Of a stretch of 59,435 nucleotides of DNA, positions 27,545 to 35,496 are shown one piece after another. Under the pieces are notes generated by a model. The model ran no database searches and was not told the origin of the DNA. It saw only the letters and a program-made list of their open reading frames with translations. Source of the DNA: a virus. Numbering within the stretch: the stretch's first letter is position 1; each line of letters begins with the position of its first letter. The DNA lies in IMG/VR virus record IMGVR_UViG_3300020401_000018, positions 1-59,435 of that record. One strand, written 5' to 3'. The position numbers and the translations under genes are program-made.

Positions 27545-28000
27545 TTACGATACGTTAGCGTCTTGTATATAAGTCACTACAACAAATAATTCACCTGCAC
27601 TAGCTGAGTTTGCTACCATAGATGCAAATATTTCTACGTCTTCTGTTCCAACATTAATCCATCTAGCATGAGCAGCTGGAGATGTGATACCTCCTGTTGC
27701 TGTAGCAGATACTGCTGCACCATCGACAAAGAAATCAGGGTCAGATGAAGTTCCGACATCTAATTCTGTTGTGTTTGAGCCTGTAAATAATTCTTGTGTG
27801 AAAAACTCAATTGCAAATATCATAGAGTTTGCAGGTACAACTATACCTGTTGAACCACTTGCATTATCGTCATGATTTATTTTTACTGAAACTTGTTGAC
27901 AAGCTACAGTGCCTGTGTTTTTCTTTTCTCCAACTGCTGTTCCAGTTGTAGCTTTTACTGTGCCTGATTTAATCGGGCCTGAAAAAGTTGTTGTTGCCAT
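27545..28000 (-). CDS. Putative capsid decoration / head protein, 151 aa
   Basis: Begins MATTTFSGPIKSGTVKATTGT, an opening seen in abundant small virion proteins of marine phages; the rest is a beta-rich, Ala/Ser/Thr-rich domain (WINVGTEDVEIFASM). It directly follows the major capsid gene with hairpins on both sides, suggesting an abundant, separately tuned product. Confidence 0.65.
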   Translation of the reverse strand: MATTTFSGPIKSGTVKATTGTAVGEKKNTGTVACQQVSVKINHDDNASGSTGIVVPANSMIFAIEFFTQELFTGSNTTELDVGTSSDPDFFVDGAAVSATATGGITSPAAHARWINVGTEDVEIFASMVANSASAGELFVVVTYIQDANVS

Positions 28001-28097
28001 GTTTAATCCTTCTGGGAATCTATAGTCCCAAGTTATTTTTCTACTGTCTCTATATCGTCTGCTTGGTCAGTCAGTAGAATTTGTTAAATCCAAGAAC

Positions 28098-28122
28098 AAA
28101 GGGGACTCGAAAGCCCCCCTTG
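28098..28122 (-). terminator. Terminator-like hairpin after the capsid gene
   Basis: On the minus strand AAGGGG (near 28121) pairs with CCCCTTT (near 28098), followed by TGTTCTT. It lies in the 132-bp gap between the capsid gene and the next head gene and probably reduces read-through. I see nothing else in the gap. Confidence 0.5.
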
Positions 28123-28132
28123 TATAAGCTTA

Positions 28133-29038
28133 TTAAGCTCCTTTGTTACCGTAGACACCACGCCAGTCAGAAAAACCGTAAACGTATCTTTCTCTAGCTT
28201 TGTATCTTACATTACCAGTTTCAAAGTCACCTTCCATGCTTGTAGCCACTGGAGTTCTTTGGAACATTTTCATGCCGTTAGGGCAGTCAGTTCTCAAGAA
28301 GAATGCGTCAGGGTCATTAAATCTATGGTTAACAAAGTAACCACCTGGAATCATTCCAGTAGATTTAATGGCATTAACGTCATTATCTGCAGTGCCAGGT
28401 CTGTATGGAGATGCCATCAGACGCTCTGCTACAAATACCAATTGTCTTGGTATGTGTAAGGTTTTTGCTTGTAGTGCAATTGGTAGACCTCTATCATCTG
28501 TAAATCCAGCGATATCGATAAGTGCACTTTCTAAAGATGTTTCAGAAAGGTCACTGTATGCAGTTGGTCTGTTAGATGCAGTGCCGCCGTTTTGTAGCGG
28601 GTGAGAATTGGATACCAATGGTTGTCCATCTCCACCGTTAGAAACAGTGAATGCATCGTTGTAGATTGTTGCACCTTTAGTTTGTTTAGCAGCCGACATA
28701 GATCGTGCTAAAGCTTTTGTTAGACGTGTAGATAATTTGTCATACAAGTTATCTTCCATAGCTTCTTCAGTGATTGCGAAAGCAAGAGCAACTGTTTCGT
28801 TAGTGTAACGAGCTACCCAGCCTTCCCCTGTTTGAGCGTATGCTACGCCTGCGCCTTCGAATTTAGTTTGCGCTTCTCCAAATCCTGGGAAAAGTACTTC
28901 CTCTTCGAAAGCTCTGTTTGATGACTCCTGATCGTATAGTACTGACGCTTCATCTTCGTAACGAGAATACTCGGTTCCGAAAATAGCATTTAAGCCAGGT
29001 ACTAATTCTTTGAGGAGTTGACCTCTAGTAATTGCCAT
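28133..29038 (-). CDS. Major capsid protein
   Basis: 301 residues with HK97-fold features: N-terminal helix (ITRGQLLKELVPGLNAIFG), a GFGEAQTKFEG extended loop, the long spine helix region (EEAMEDNLYDKLSTRLTKALARSMSAAKQTKGA), and RQLVFVAERLMASPYRPGTADNDVNA in the P-domain. It resembles Mu gpT-like capsid proteins. A C-rich-codon, tidy sequence and strong ribosome binding site (AGGAGG) fit high expression. No cleaved scaffold segment is fused to it; a separate scaffold gene lies upstream. Confidence 0.85.
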   Translation of the reverse strand: MAITRGQLLKELVPGLNAIFGTEYSRYEDEASVLYDQESSNRAFEEEVLFPGFGEAQTKFEGAGVAYAQTGEGWVARYTNETVALAFAITEEAMEDNLYDKLSTRLTKALARSMSAAKQTKGATIYNDAFTVSNGGDGQPLVSNSHPLQNGGTASNRPTAYSDLSETSLESALIDIAGFTDDRGLPIALQAKTLHIPRQLVFVAERLMASPYRPGTADNDVNAIKSTGMIPGGYFVNHRFNDPDAFFLRTDCPNGMKMFQRTPVATSMEGDFETGNVRYKARERYVYGFSDWRGVYGNKGA

Positions 29039-29055
29039 TTGTTATTCCTCCTAAA

Positions 29056-29658
29056 TTAAATCCCAGCATTTCCAGCAGCTACGCCGAATTGATGAGTGTT
29101 GATTTTTACGAGTACGTCCATAGTAGTTCCAGCTGCAGTGTAACCCATGTCAGTTTCCGCACTACCTAAGATAGCTAATGGAAAACCTTGATTGCCAGTT
29201 GCTGCAGTACTTGAATCTGCTACTAAACCAGACTTATGCGTAATTGCAGAACCAGTTGGACCAGCAACGATTTGACAGTTGTGTCCTACTTCAGCTTCCG
29301 TAATTGGAGTTGCTACTTGGTCTGCTTGAATTTTAAACATAACATCTGGATCATCATAGACATACGCTTTGTATTTTGCTTTTGCAACAGTTCCGTTTGC
29401 GATTGATCTCACAAACTTCACGTCGCCTGTAGAGTTGTCCTGATATTCAGCACCCCAGAAAACACCGACAACAGCACCTGGTGATGCTCCTGCCATGTCT
29501 GTTACAAGTAAACCAGCAGACAACGTAACCAAGTCGCCTTCAAAATAGGCAGTTGGTGCAGTTGCTGCAATCTTGTAACCGTTTCCGTCGGTGAAGTTAT
29601 TAGAACGGACAACACCACCTTTGATGTGTTTTACGGGTGATAGCCCAAATCCAGCCAT
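29056..29658 (-). CDS. Head structural protein, 200 aa
   Basis: Beta-rich protein (AYFEGDLVTLSAGLLVT, GAVVGVFWGAEYQD, VMFKIQADQV) immediately upstream of the capsid gene and in the same transcript, with AGGAGA before its ATG. The composition and place suit a capsid decoration or accessory protein. Codon use matches the capsid gene, richer in C at third positions than its neighbours. Confidence 0.7.
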   Translation of the reverse strand: MAGFGLSPVKHIKGGVVRSNNFTDGNGYKIAATAPTAYFEGDLVTLSAGLLVTDMAGASPGAVVGVFWGAEYQDNSTGDVKFVRSIANGTVAKAKYKAYVYDDPDVMFKIQADQVATPITEAEVGHNCQIVAGPTGSAITHKSGLVADSSTAATGNQGFPLAILGSAETDMGYTAAGTTMDVLVKINTHQFGVAAGNAGI

Positions 29659-29718
29659 AATAATTTTCTCCTTTGAAAAAAATTGTTTATAAAAAAGAAG
29701 ACCAGAATTGGATAAATT

Positions 29719-30183
29719 CTAATCTTCGAACTTAGTTGTTCTTGGACCTGTACTATACGTTGTTTTAGACTCATCAGAGACAGGCATTGAATCTGTAGAA
29801 GCATTTTTTAAGTCTTGATTATATGCTGCAGCCATTCTCTTACTTTGATCTTGATAGTATGCATCACGTTGATCTACAATTTCTTGTGGAACTTTCATTA
29901 AGATAAGATCCCCAGATCTAACTGTGCCTGCATATTTACCTTTATCCAAAACATCAGGAGCTGCTACTCCTAATTCTTCTGGTTTGACTGGCTCATAACC
30001 TTGACGAATTCTACTATTCACATTTGCGTCATCAGGATTATTTAATAATTCATGTCTGACCCAACGATAGTGTATACCTTCAGGTGGTTCTTGACCTACA
30101 TCAAGTTTGCCTGGAGGTGCCCAAGTTTTTTTACGAGTTGTCGAAGCCCGTGTTTTACGACTACTTTGAGTTGCTTTTGTCAT
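29719..30183 (-). CDS. Hypothetical head-region protein, 154 aa
   Basis: Basic, Ser/Thr-rich N-terminus followed by EGIHYRWVRHELLNNPDDANVNSRI, GYEPV and a conserved-looking RSGDLILMKVPQEIVDQRDAYY helix. This family is common next to scaffold genes in marine phages; function unknown. It begins directly after the scaffold stop codon. Confidence 0.65.
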   Translation of the reverse strand: MTKATQSSRKTRASTTRKKTWAPPGKLDVGQEPPEGIHYRWVRHELLNNPDDANVNSRIRQGYEPVKPEELGVAAPDVLDKGKYAGTVRSGDLILMKVPQEIVDQRDAYYQDQSKRMAAAYNQDLKNASTDSMPVSDESKTTYSTGPRTTKFED

Positions 30184-31203
30184 TTATTGTCCTCCCGCCG
30201 ATTTTTGGCGTTGTTTTTGGCGTGCGTATTCTTTTAAGTCCACCCCTAGTCTATTAGCCATTTCAACTTCCGTTTTGCTTAATTTAACTTTGGATGTGCC
30301 GACGGTTGCACGTGTTCCGCCTACAACTGTTGGAACTTTTTTAGCTCCCTTCACTTTAAACTTATCTGGAAATTCCGATCTAAGTCTAGCGTCAAGTTCT
30401 GCATAATATTCATCTGGATCAAGTTCAGGGTTTATACCATCTTCTATTATTTCCTTATGAATTAGAACTGCAGCCTGTGACATGATTCTGTCTGAAGTTT
30501 CATTGCCCCCAAACCATTTATTTCTTTTTTGCCAATCAAGTGCTCTTCTATCAGGCACTCTCTGACTTTGTGGTTGTTCAGCAGCTACGTCTTCTTTGGA
30601 TTCATTGCCAGAAGGTTTTTGAGGTACACGAGATTCTGCTCGTGCCTTGTACTGTTTAGCGACAAGTGTCTCAGCTTTAACAGTAGCTAAAGTATCAGTT
30701 GCTTTGATTTCCTCTTCAACATTGCCACTTTCTTTAGCAATCTTCAAAGCAGTTAAGGCTTGTTCTTCTCGGCTAGATAGGCCTTCAATATAGTTATTAA
30801 TTGAATCCAATTCGTTTTGAGCAGATGCTCTAGCGAATTGATCTGTCTTCGCTTGTAAAGAATATTTCTCATCCTCTGCGGCTTTGAGTTTTTCTTCTAG
30901 TTCCTTTTTTTGTGCGACAAGACGCTTTATCCTTTTTTCAGCTCTCTTGCCGAATACTTTTTTTGAGTCATCTTCGGTTGTTTCAGGTTCTTCAGATTCT
31001 TCTTTTATTTCTTCAGACGTGTCATCAGCAATTTCTTCCTGATCGTTTGTCTCTTCTTTTGTATCCGATTCCTCTTTCACTTCTTCAGTGATTGGAGACT
31101 CAGTATCACTAGTCTCTTCAGGCTGTTCGCCTTCATCTTCAGCCAAATCTATAACTACATCTTCTAGTTCTTCGATTTGTCCTGCTTGCTCATTGTCTAT
31201 CAT
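30184..31203 (-). CDS. Putative scaffolding protein, 339 aa
   Basis: Start at 31203 is set by a textbook AGGAGGT 5 nt upstream. Very acidic N-terminal 90 residues (Glu/Asp/Thr/Ser), then a long coiled coil (about 95-190: KRAEKRIKRLVAQKKELEEKLKAAE...) and a basic C-terminus (KVKLSKTEVEMANRL). This charge pattern and its place before the capsid gene are typical of scaffolds that guide procapsid assembly. It has its own late promoter. Confidence 0.75.
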   Translation of the reverse strand: MIDNEQAGQIEELEDVVIDLAEDEGEQPEETSDTESPITEEVKEESDTKEETNDQEEIADDTSEEIKEESEEPETTEDDSKKVFGKRAEKRIKRLVAQKKELEEKLKAAEDEKYSLQAKTDQFARASAQNELDSINNYIEGLSSREEQALTALKIAKESGNVEEEIKATDTLATVKAETLVAKQYKARAESRVPQKPSGNESKEDVAAEQPQSQRVPDRRALDWQKRNKWFGGNETSDRIMSQAAVLIHKEIIEDGINPELDPDEYYAELDARLRSEFPDKFKVKGAKKVPTVVGGTRATVGTSKVKLSKTEVEMANRLGVDLKEYARQKQRQKSAGGQ

Positions 31204-31253
31204 ATCAGACCTCCTTTGGGTGCGACCCACGTTAAACGCTGTTAATTGTTATT

Positions 31254-31282
31254 ATTATACGCTAATTTCTTGCGACTTGCAA
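31254..31282 (-). promoter_or_regulatory. Late promoter before scaffold/capsid genes (minus strand)
   Basis: TTGCAA (31282-31277), 17-bp spacer, TATAAT (31259-31254), predicted +1 near 31247, leader of about 44 nt. The -35 overlaps the last codons and flanks the stop of the GroES-like gene. Same TTGCAA-N17-TATAAT layout as the 17675-17703 promoter. Confidence 0.8.
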
Positions 31283-31284
31283 GT

Positions 31285-31617
31285 CTATTTGGCAGAAACT
31301 TTATCTTGATCAGGAACTACAGCAATAACTTCATCATCATTTATTATGCAGTATTCTTCTTGATTGTATCTAAATTTGTGCCCAATATATTTTCCAGTTA
31401 ATACCCAGTCGCCAACCTTGCACCATTGGCTACCTTTATCAGTATAACAGTCAGCTCCCATAGCTAATACTTTTGATACATTAGTCTGTAAAGCCTGATG
31501 ATCTTTACTAATATCAGCTAATATAATGCCCCCTGCTGTCTTTTCTTGTATCTCCCTAGGTTTTAAAAGTATTCTAAAACCAGATGGTTCTGGTAGAGTT
31601 TCATCAATTATCTTCAT
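31285..31617 (-). CDS. GroES-like co-chaperonin
   Basis: 110 residues from ATG 31617, which has AGGAGA upstream; a longer frame to 31659 lies inside the previous gene. GroES fold pattern: SGFRILLKP at the start, EKTAGGIILAD (mobile-loop and following strand), VLAMGADCY, VGDWVLTGKYIG and a C-terminal DDEVIAVV strand. Phage co-chaperonins such as T4 gp31 cap host GroEL so it can fold the capsid protein, which fits its place just before scaffold and capsid. The N-terminal region before the core is a little longer than usual. Confidence 0.85.
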   Translation of the reverse strand: MKIIDETLPEPSGFRILLKPREIQEKTAGGIILADISKDHQALQTNVSKVLAMGADCYTDKGSQWCKVGDWVLTGKYIGHKFRYNQEEYCIINDDEVIAVVPDQDKVSAK

Positions 31618-31819
31618 TATCTTCTCCTGTTGCTTTGATTTGTTTAATATATTCATCATGGATTCTGGCTTTCATATCTACTAATGTTTGAAAAACTCCT
31701 ACTAAATATTTATAGGTTTCAAAATTTTCAGCAGCTCCATTAGAAACTTGTTCTTGATTAGTTTGAATAGCATCAGTCAATACCTTATCTATTCTATTTT
31801 TAAATGCATGTACACTCAT
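31604..31819 (-). CDS. Hypothetical 71-aa protein
   Basis: Helical, Gln/Asn/Glu-rich small protein (RIDKVLTDAIQTNQEQVSNG, then a TYKYLVGVFQTLVDMKARI helix). It overlaps the GroES-like start by 14 nt, so the two are coupled. Conserved-looking in shape but without known function. Confidence 0.65.
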   Translation of the reverse strand: MSVHAFKNRIDKVLTDAIQTNQEQVSNGAAENFETYKYLVGVFQTLVDMKARIHDEYIKQIKATGEDNEDN

Positions 31820-31846
31820 TTGATCTCCTGTCAGGGGGCACGTTAA

Positions 31847-32269
31847 TTATTTAATTTTAATTGTCTTAGGTTTCTTCTCCTCTGGTACAATCTTTTCTAA
31901 TTCTATGCAAAGCATACCGTTAGTAAACCTAGCATCTTTAACAACTATATCTTCAGCTAGACAAAAGCTTCTGGTAAAAGCTCTCTGTGAAATACCCTTG
32001 TGTAAGGTATCTTTATTGTCTTCTTGTTTCTTAGATTTGATTGTTAATGTGTTATCAGCATAGGTAACATCAATATTCTTTTTATCAAAGCCAGCTAATG
32101 CTACTTCAATAGAATATGTAAAGTCCCCAGTTCTGTAAATGTTATATGGTGGATAACTCGGTGAGTCCATTTCAATGGATGTGAGTCTGTCCAAAAATGA
32201 ATCGAAACCTATAGTAAATGGTCTATATGGTTCCCAATCTATTAATGAGTTAGGTAATGATCTAATCAT
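31847..32269 (-). CDS. Small heat-shock protein (HSP20, IbpA-like)
   Basis: 140 residues. Alpha-crystallin domain from about residue 42 to 130: YPPYNIYRTGDFTYSIEVALAGF, NTLTIKSKK, HKGISQRAFTRSFCL, and GMLCIELEK near the end; KTIKIK tail. Binds unfolding proteins without ATP. It heads its own transcript (promoter 32325-32353, GGAGG ribosome binding site) ahead of GroES and the capsid genes, so both chaperones probably serve head assembly or host stress during infection. Confidence 0.92.
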   Translation of the reverse strand: MIRSLPNSLIDWEPYRPFTIGFDSFLDRLTSIEMDSPSYPPYNIYRTGDFTYSIEVALAGFDKKNIDVTYADNTLTIKSKKQEDNKDTLHKGISQRAFTRSFCLAEDIVVKDARFTNGMLCIELEKIVPEEKKPKTIKIK

Positions 32270-32324
32270 AATTTCCTCCGTTAAGCAAAATTAAATTTCA
32301 ATCCCTTTCGGCGATCTTAAGCTA

Positions 32325-32353
32325 ATTATATACTCATTATAATTCTTTGTCAA
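32325..32353 (-). promoter_or_regulatory. Consensus sigma70 promoter before HSP20 (minus strand)
   Basis: Perfect TTGACA (32353-32348), 17-bp spacer, perfect TATAAT (32330-32325). Predicted +1 near 32318 and a leader of about 49 nt. It is the strongest-looking promoter of the late block and overlaps the end of the upstream arginyl-transferase-like gene. Confidence 0.85.
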
Positions 32354-33107
32354 GTATTTCAAAATACTTTTCCTGAGATTCATTTAAATCAACTAAGTCT
32401 TTAACACTATCATCATTCTTGCATAATTTTTCATAGATAGTTTTATCTGTGCACCATTTTCTTCCTGTCCAAAATTCAAACCCATCATAATGTAATTTAT
32501 ATAAACTACTATTTTCATAGGCATATGATAGATAGTATTTATCGAATCCGTTATCTATTGCCCATTTAATCTCATATAATGTAGCGTACGATCCCATACC
32601 TAATTTAGGATTTTCATAATCCCACGCAAATTGCCCTGTAATCAAGTGTTTGTTATATGTTATAAGTTCTGTAAAAGCAATAGGATTGTCATTATGATAG
32701 TAAACGAAATATCTCCAATCAATAGGGTCATCTCTGTAAAACTCCTCACTTTCTTCTTCATTATTTTTTTCATAAAACTTTTTGTGTCTTATGTATTTTC
32801 TATAAATAGATGCTAGTATTTCTACCAACTCCTCAGTTAAATCATCAAATACTTTAACTGTTATTTCTTTATTCTTTAACTTATACCTTTTATTTTTATT
32901 AAAATTAAATTTAGTTAAATCTAATCTACAGCTTCTAGCATTAATCCATGTCTGGCCATCAAGTTTTGTGTAGTACCAAGACAGAGGAATCCAACCATTA
33001 TCTAAAGCATAATCATATTCTTCTGGCTCAAATTGTGCAAGTATTAAAGAATATATTAAATCGTAATGTGTTAACTTGCCTGTTATGTGATCGAAAAAGA
33101 TCTTCAC
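32337..33107 (-). CDS. Arginyl/leucyl-tRNA-protein transferase-like (ATE/Bpt) enzyme
   Basis: 256 residues with a GNAT-like C-terminal half: LITGQFAWDYENPKLGMGSY, then LYEIKWAIDNGFDKYYLSYAYENSSLYKLHYDG and FEFWTGRKW, the pattern of ATE/Bpt enzymes that move an amino acid from tRNA to protein N-termini, marking them for degradation. A helix with RKYIRHKKFYE (about 102-113) also fits that family. The N-terminal Cys motif of eukaryotic ATE is absent. ATGA overlap with the upstream gene. The acceptor in infection is unknown. Confidence 0.65.
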   Translation of the reverse strand: MKIFFDHITGKLTHYDLIYSLILAQFEPEEYDYALDNGWIPLSWYYTKLDGQTWINARSCRLDLTKFNFNKNKRYKLKNKEITVKVFDDLTEELVEILASIYRKYIRHKKFYEKNNEEESEEFYRDDPIDWRYFVYYHNDNPIAFTELITYNKHLITGQFAWDYENPKLGMGSYATLYEIKWAIDNGFDKYYLSYAYENSSLYKLHYDGFEFWTGRKWCTDKTIYEKLCKNDDSVKDLVDLNESQEKYFEILDKEL

Positions 33108-33739
33108 TTCTCACGTTCAAATTGAGTCATGTATGAGTCGTCTGTCCACGAATCTTCTCGTGTATTTTCAACTGTATAAAATGTTTGATCTATTAGATAG
33201 CCTGGATTTTTGTCTAATCTTTTTTCCATATAAGCATCATCATACCAAATAATTCTATTATTAGGATAAGCAAAAAAAGTACCTTCATCCATTCTAAACA
33301 TGTGAGCACATTTGTGTTCAGGGTCTTCAGAAAAATTAGTATCTAAAAAAGAAGACTTATCTTCCCAAGCCCAGTCAATAGTAAACATATACGTGCCTTT
33401 TCTTTTTTCACCTTTAAAGTCTACCAACTCAGCTCTGCAATTAGCTAATCTATTTCGTCTTTGTACATTAACATATGGAGAAAAGCAATCCCAATATTGA
33501 TGTATATTTAAATCATGTTTAGGAGCTTCTTTCTTCCAAACAAAAGAATGTATAGGTCTACGAGTCCAATTAACTCCATTAGGTAATAAACACTCAAATA
33601 ACAAAGCTCGTCTTTCCAAAGATGCTACACAATGTACGTCACAGAATGTAAACTCCCCATGTCCTTTTGTATGATCAAAAAGGTATTCGTTTCTTATATA
33701 TGCTGAAAAAGGGGGAATGTTATGATTAAGATAAGCCAT
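33104..33739 (-). CDS. Hypothetical protein, 211 aa
   Basis: Not recognised. Aromatic- and Arg-rich with conserved-looking blocks (GEFTFCDVHCVASLERRALLF, RRNRLANCRAELVDF, TYMFTIDWAWEDKS, GTFFAYPNNRIIWYDDAYM). It overlaps the sulfotransferase-like gene by 14 nt and the arginyl-transferase-like gene by 4 nt; the three form a small operon-within-operon and may act together on one target. Confidence 0.65.
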   Translation of the reverse strand: MAYLNHNIPPFSAYIRNEYLFDHTKGHGEFTFCDVHCVASLERRALLFECLLPNGVNWTRRPIHSFVWKKEAPKHDLNIHQYWDCFSPYVNVQRRNRLANCRAELVDFKGEKRKGTYMFTIDWAWEDKSSFLDTNFSEDPEHKCAHMFRMDEGTFFAYPNNRIIWYDDAYMEKRLDKNPGYLIDQTFYTVENTREDSWTDDSYMTQFEREK

Positions 33740-34265
33740 AGTATGTTCCTTTGTATGTTGGACTCCAAACAGGAGTTAGTTTAGTTTTTTTACGTGAGGG
33801 CAAGTCAATATAAACATCTTCTGTAATGTTAATATCTTCTTGCCATATCATATCTGTTTTTTCTTCTTTTAGCAATCTTTCTCTTTCAGGTATCCAATAA
33901 TTATTATATAAATTTAAAAGATTATCTTTTGCTATATTAAAATCGTTTTGATTAAAAAATCTATCTGTTGTATGTTTTAAAGATCCGTGCCAATGATAAT
34001 TTACTGCAGACATATAGGTGCTATATATCCAAGCGTCTTGATCTTTTCTATCTACTATAATGTATTTATCTGCCCCCTTTAATGGAGCAAGGGTGTACAA
34101 AAATTGATATTTAAAAATAATATTCTGATTTGCTTTAAGTACGTTTAATCCATCTTTATGATTAGTAATTTCATAAATCATTAAAAAATTATCTAGTTTG
34201 TTTGCTAAACTAGCCAAGACAACAGTGCCACCGCATCTGCCTGGATTAACTATACATACTTTCAT
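33726..34265 (-). CDS. Sulfotransferase-like protein, 179 aa
   Basis: The N-terminus VNPGRCGGTVVLASLANKL corresponds to the PAPS-binding loop of sulfotransferases (PRSGTT-type), and DKYIIVDRKDQDAWIYSTY to the second PAPS motif (Arg...Asp...Ser). It is shorter than typical enzymes (about 250 residues or more), so it may be a compact or degenerate member. Would sulfate a glycan or protein; substrate unknown. First of a three-gene set in the late block. Confidence 0.55.
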   Translation of the reverse strand: MKVCIVNPGRCGGTVVLASLANKLDNFLMIYEITNHKDGLNVLKANQNIIFKYQFLYTLAPLKGADKYIIVDRKDQDAWIYSTYMSAVNYHWHGSLKHTTDRFFNQNDFNIAKDNLLNLYNNYWIPERERLLKEEKTDMIWQEDINITEDVYIDLPSRKKTKLTPVWSPTYKGTYYGLS

Positions 34266-34268
34266 TGA

Positions 34269-34574
34269 TCACCACTTAACTTTATCAGCCCAATAAGCTG
34301 CAGACATCTTACCTTTCTTTATATTTTTACCATGTCTTGCTTTGAATGATTTACGTTTTGCTTTCATTCTAGCTGATTCCCCTGCTTTTGGTTTACCTGC
34401 AGTTCCTGATAATGTTCCCACTTTCTTTCCCTGCTGACCAAACCGAATAGTTTTAATTTTATCTCCTTCTTTAGCCACCACTATATGTGACTTCTTAGGA
34501 TGATTAGGAGTTCTTTTAGGTTTGTTAAACCCAGATACTCCTGCTCTCGCTAATCTTGAATCTTTTTTACTCAT
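34269..34574 (-). CDS. Small basic marine-phage protein, 101 aa
   Basis: Lys/Arg-rich with a characteristic RLARAGVSGFNKPKRTP-PKKSHIVVAKEG start and KSFKARHGKNI...MSAAYWADKVKW end, a family frequent in marine phages with unknown role. The positive charge suggests nucleic acid or tail/capsid DNA binding. Its ATG overlaps the stop of the upstream basic gene (ATGA). Confidence 0.8.
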   Translation of the reverse strand: MSKKDSRLARAGVSGFNKPKRTPNHPKKSHIVVAKEGDKIKTIRFGQQGKKVGTLSGTAGKPKAGESARMKAKRKSFKARHGKNIKKGKMSAAYWADKVKW

Positions 34575-34810
34575 CTATATCTCCTGGTTTTCTTTGCAAT
34601 ATTTTTAGGTTGTTTTACAAACTGTTTACCTTTCTTTGTGCCTTTTCTTTTTGCCCTAGTTGTAGCGGCATATTCCGCAGGGGATAAAGCTTTAATGGCT
34701 GCTTCAGGTAAATATCTTTCTCCAGTCTTAGAAGATTTCTTTCCAGACTTAGTTCTCCACTTTTGTTTAGTCCAATTCTTAAGACTTTGTTGACTTTTTT
34801 TTATTGCCAT
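34571..34810 (-). CDS. Small basic marine-phage protein, 79 aa
   Basis: Recognisable by SLKNWTKQKWRTKSGKKSS and GERYLPEAAIKALSPAEYAATT, a family common in environmental viruses; function unknown. Highly basic. Overlaps the genes on both sides. Confidence 0.8.
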   Translation of the reverse strand: MAIKKSQQSLKNWTKQKWRTKSGKKSSKTGERYLPEAAIKALSPAEYAATTRAKRKGTKKGKQFVKQPKNIAKKTRRYR

Positions 34811-35081
34811 GTTTCTTCCTTAAACTTTCTTTAGCTTTCTTAGCTATTGCAGCTTGTTGTGACTTTCCTGCCACTTTACTTCTTTGTTCCATAACTGTAA
34901 GTATTTGTATCTTACGAGCATATGGTTTATTAATTCTTTTAACTTTAGCAGCTGTTGCTCTTGCATCTGCAGGTGTTGCATATTTTATACTTACAGTATC
35001 TTTTGGATTTTCATCCGTATACAATCTACGGCCAGACCCTTTAGGTTTTTTACCTGTTCCGACTCTTGGATCTTTTGCCAT
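34779..35081 (-). CDS. Small basic marine-phage protein, 100 aa
   Basis: Begins MAKDPRVGTGKKPKGSGRRL and contains SIKYATPADARATAAKVKRI and ARKIQILTVMEQRSKVAGK, again a common family of unknown function in marine phages. Overlaps the next basic gene by 32 nt and the previous one by 32 nt. Confidence 0.8.
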   Translation of the reverse strand: MAKDPRVGTGKKPKGSGRRLYTDENPKDTVSIKYATPADARATAAKVKRINKPYARKIQILTVMEQRSKVAGKSQQAAIAKKAKESLRKKHGNKKKSTKS

Positions 35082-35187
35082 TTTTACCTATTGCACTTTG
35101 TAACGATTTAGCTTGACTTGCATGCGTCTTAGATGCTTTCTTCAAACCTTTAATTACTTTTTTTATTTTTTTTATTTTTGATTTCAT
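35050..35187 (-). CDS. 45-aa very basic protein
   Basis: Frame ATG 35187 to TAA 35052-35050. Almost half Lys/Arg: it opens MKSKIKKIKKVIKGLKKASK and then has THASQAKSLQS. It resembles other tiny basic marine-phage proteins. The ribosome binding site is weak (GAGAGG upstream), and it overlaps coding frames on both sides, so expression probably depends on coupling. Confidence 0.55.
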   Translation of the reverse strand: MKSKIKKIKKVIKGLKKASKTHASQAKSLQSAIGKNGKRSKSRNR

Positions 35188-35278
35188 TCCTTAATAACCT
35201 CTCTATAGGAAAGTTTTTGTAAGTAGAAGTTATCCATTCATTGTTTATTCTGACTGGCTTTACTCTTCTGCCTACCAT
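35150..35278 (-). CDS. 42-aa basic protein
   Basis: ATG 35278 shares a base with the stop of the upstream gene (TAATG). Sequence opens MVGRRVKPVRINNEWITSTY and ends in a Lys/Asn run. Not recognised; the coupling supports it. Confidence 0.5.
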   Translation of the reverse strand: MVGRRVKPVRINNEWITSTYKNFPIERLLRNEIKNKKNKKSN

Positions 35279-35496
35279 TATTTATAACCGCCGCCTTTAG
35301 CTTTATATTGTTTGGCTAACATTTGCGCTTTACGAGCTGACCACTGTCCAGGTTTGCCTCCTTTGCCTCCAGCTTTTATTCTGTTAAACAAAGACTTTCT
35401 CATTCCTGGTTTAGTATAGTTACCAGCTTCGTTGACTTTAGATTTACTTTTTGGTTTTCTTTTTGTAGTCATTCCAGTTTGTCCTCTTGTTATCAT
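35278..35496 (-). CDS. Small basic marine-phage protein, 72 aa
   Basis: Contains SKVNEAGNYTKPGMRKSLF and KGGKPGQWSARKAQMLAKQ, a widespread environmental-virus family without assigned function. The ATGA overlap with the upstream gene supports the start at 35496; an in-frame ATG at 35472 also has an upstream AGAGGA. Confidence 0.8.
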   Translation of the reverse strand: MITRGQTGMTTKRKPKSKSKVNEAGNYTKPGMRKSLFNRIKAGGKGGKPGQWSARKAQMLAKQYKAKGGGYK

